The notes under the pieces were generated by a model. The model did not search any database and was not told the origin of the DNA. It was given only the letters and a program-made list of their open reading frames with translations. DNA of 5,784 nucleotides from Candidatus Methanoperedentaceae archaeon. GTDB lineage: Archaea > Halobacteriota > Methanosarcinia > Methanosarcinales > Methanoperedenaceae. Within the stretch, counting starts at the first letter, position 1; each line of letters opens with the position of its first letter. This document shows, piece after piece, positions 4,911 through 5,784 of this stretch. The DNA lies in assembly GCA_027371625.1 (NCBI GenBank), contig DAHXMQ010000114.1, positions 1-5,784 on the forward strand, read 5' to 3'. A program made the position numbers and the translations under genes.

Positions 4911-5723
4911 TCAGTTTACTAACCTATTAACTTCGCACCTCAACCCCTTCTCCTCACATCTCCTCAAGACCCTCTCAAAAATGCCGCTATAATAATCCTC
5001 TTTCTTCAGAAAAATCCTCTCGTACTCCGGCAGCAGCTCCGGCTTAAACCCCTTAACGAACTCCCCGACCCTCTCCCACACTCCCTCCTTCAACCTCAGC
5101 TTATCCACAAGCACATACCTCGGCTTCGCCTCAGCGATAGCATCAACCAGCGCTTCGATATCAGTAAAATAAGGCATCACAGGTCCAAGAAAAACCCATG
5201 TATTGATTCCGTTCTTCCCAAGTTCCTTGAGCGCGAGCATTCTTTCCTCAACGCTCGATGCGCCAGGTTCCATCTCTGCCCTCACACCATCATCAAGCGC
5301 GGTAAGTGTCATGCCAACTTCGACATTTGAAAATTGTTTCAATAGCTCCACATCCCTCAGCACAAGCGAAGACTTTGTCTGGATGCACACCGGAAAATCA
5401 TGCATCAGCAGCAGTTCAAGGCACCTGCGCGTTATTTCATACTTCTTTTCAGCAGGCTGGTAAGGGTCTGTCACAGTTCCGAAACCGACAACACCTTTTT
5501 TCTTCGCCCGCAACTCCTTTGAAAGCACGCGGGGCAGGTTTACTTTTACCTCAACGAGTTCGCCCCATTTTCCTTTATAGTGGATAACAGAAGGCGCATA
5601 GCAATAGGCGCAGGCATGCGCGCAGCCGCGATAAGGATTGAGAGCATAATCAAGACCCGGAAGCTGCGAGGGTGAGAGCGCGGTTTTTACCTTTAATTCT
5701 TTTATCTTTGTATCTGCGTTCAT
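4911..5723 (-). CDS. Radical SAM protein, SplB-like (spore photoproduct lyase-related, COG1533 type)
   Basis: Numbered from the upstream TTG at 5753, the frame has NPYRGCAHACAYCYAP at 39-54, with the iron-sulfur ligands C44, C48 and C51 (C-x3-C-x2-C, then Y-C-Y-A). GTVTDPYQPAEKKYEITR at 92-109 and FPVCIQTKS (120-128) follow, all typical of this family. The fold would be a radical SAM barrel that cleaves S-adenosylmethionine. The substrate of archaeal members is not known to me, and DNA photoproduct repair should not be assumed. The ATG at 5723 (270 residues, MNADTKIKELKVKTALS) is preferred. The TTG at 5753 would add ten residues (MRTFSDNEPQ), and no ribosome binding site decides between them. 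The bases around the ATG resemble a widespread short dispersed repeat. The stop TGA is at 4911-4913, almost abutting the convergent tRNA. The upstream region is cut by the window end, so operon membership is unknown. Confidence 0.88.
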   Translation of the reverse strand: MNADTKIKELKVKTALSPSQLPGLDYALNPYRGCAHACAYCYAPSVIHYKGKWGELVEVKVNLPRVLSKELRAKKKGVVGFGTVTDPYQPAEKKYEITRRCLELLLMHDFPVCIQTKSSLVLRDVELLKQFSNVEVGMTLTALDDGVRAEMEPGASSVEERMLALKELGKNGINTWVFLGPVMPYFTDIEALVDAIAEAKPRYVLVDKLRLKEGVWERVGEFVKGFKPELLPEYERIFLKKEDYYSGIFERVLRRCEEKGLRCEVNRLVN

Positions 5724-5784
5724 CTGCGGTTCATTATCCGAAAAAGTCCTCAAGCCCTTTCTGGTATAGCGTATTTTTCAAAAC

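Noticed and set aside
4911..5723. Radical SAM protein as RaSEA, the lyase partner of ArcS
   Set aside because: The NPYRGC...YCYAP and TVTDPYQP motifs are those of the SplB-like family rather than the Elp3-like RaSEA family, and the gene is separated from arcS by its own promoter region and a tRNA.
1..5784. CRISPR array, transposon, phage or defence island
   Set aside because: I found no regularly spaced repeats, no transposase or integrase, and no defence domains; the content is conserved translation machinery.

Overview
The window reads as a piece of a euryarchaeal chromosome. It holds archaeal information-processing genes (a Rio1-type kinase, translation factor aIF1A, Kae1 and Bud32 of KEOPS, and the archaea-only archaeosine enzyme ArcS), AT-rich TATA-like promoters, few Shine-Dalgarno sites and many ATA isoleucine codons. 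The protein sequences resemble Methanosarcinales or ANME-2/Methanoperedens-like lineages, but that placement is from memory of the families, not a computed result.

Layout. On the minus strand, aIF1A (681-1037) is followed after 3 bases by a Rio1-type kinase (from 677 leftward). The kinase is broken: bases 1-107 are an exact inverted copy of 642-748, so the reading frame runs from its own N-terminal half into an antisense copy of its own start. A 99-base divergent promoter region (1038-1136) separates this pair from the plus-strand pair kae1 (1137-2117) and bud32 (GTG start at 2108, 10-base overlap). bud32 ends tail-to-tail, with a 4-base overlap, against arcS (minus, 2680-4488).

The 422 bases between arcS and the last gene (4489-4910) hold the arcS promoter, a class II tRNA-Ser gene (4817-4904) and, about 150 bases upstream, what looks like a degenerate earlier copy of that tRNA with its leader (about 4605-4706). 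Neither tRNA copy has a normal anticodon arm. The window ends with a minus-strand radical SAM protein of the spore-photoproduct-lyase-like family (4911-5723), whose stop codon lies six bases from the tRNA 3' end.

How the genes fit together. Everything except the radical SAM gene belongs to translation or its RNA components: initiation (aIF1A), small-subunit maturation (Rio1), t6A37 of ANN-decoding tRNAs (Kae1/Bud32), archaeosine-15 in the tRNA D-loop (ArcS), and a tRNA-Ser. I see no CRISPR array, transposase, phage gene or defence system. The least ordinary signals are the inverted duplication at the left edge and the duplicated, damaged tRNA-Ser locus. The first may be an amplification or assembly artefact.
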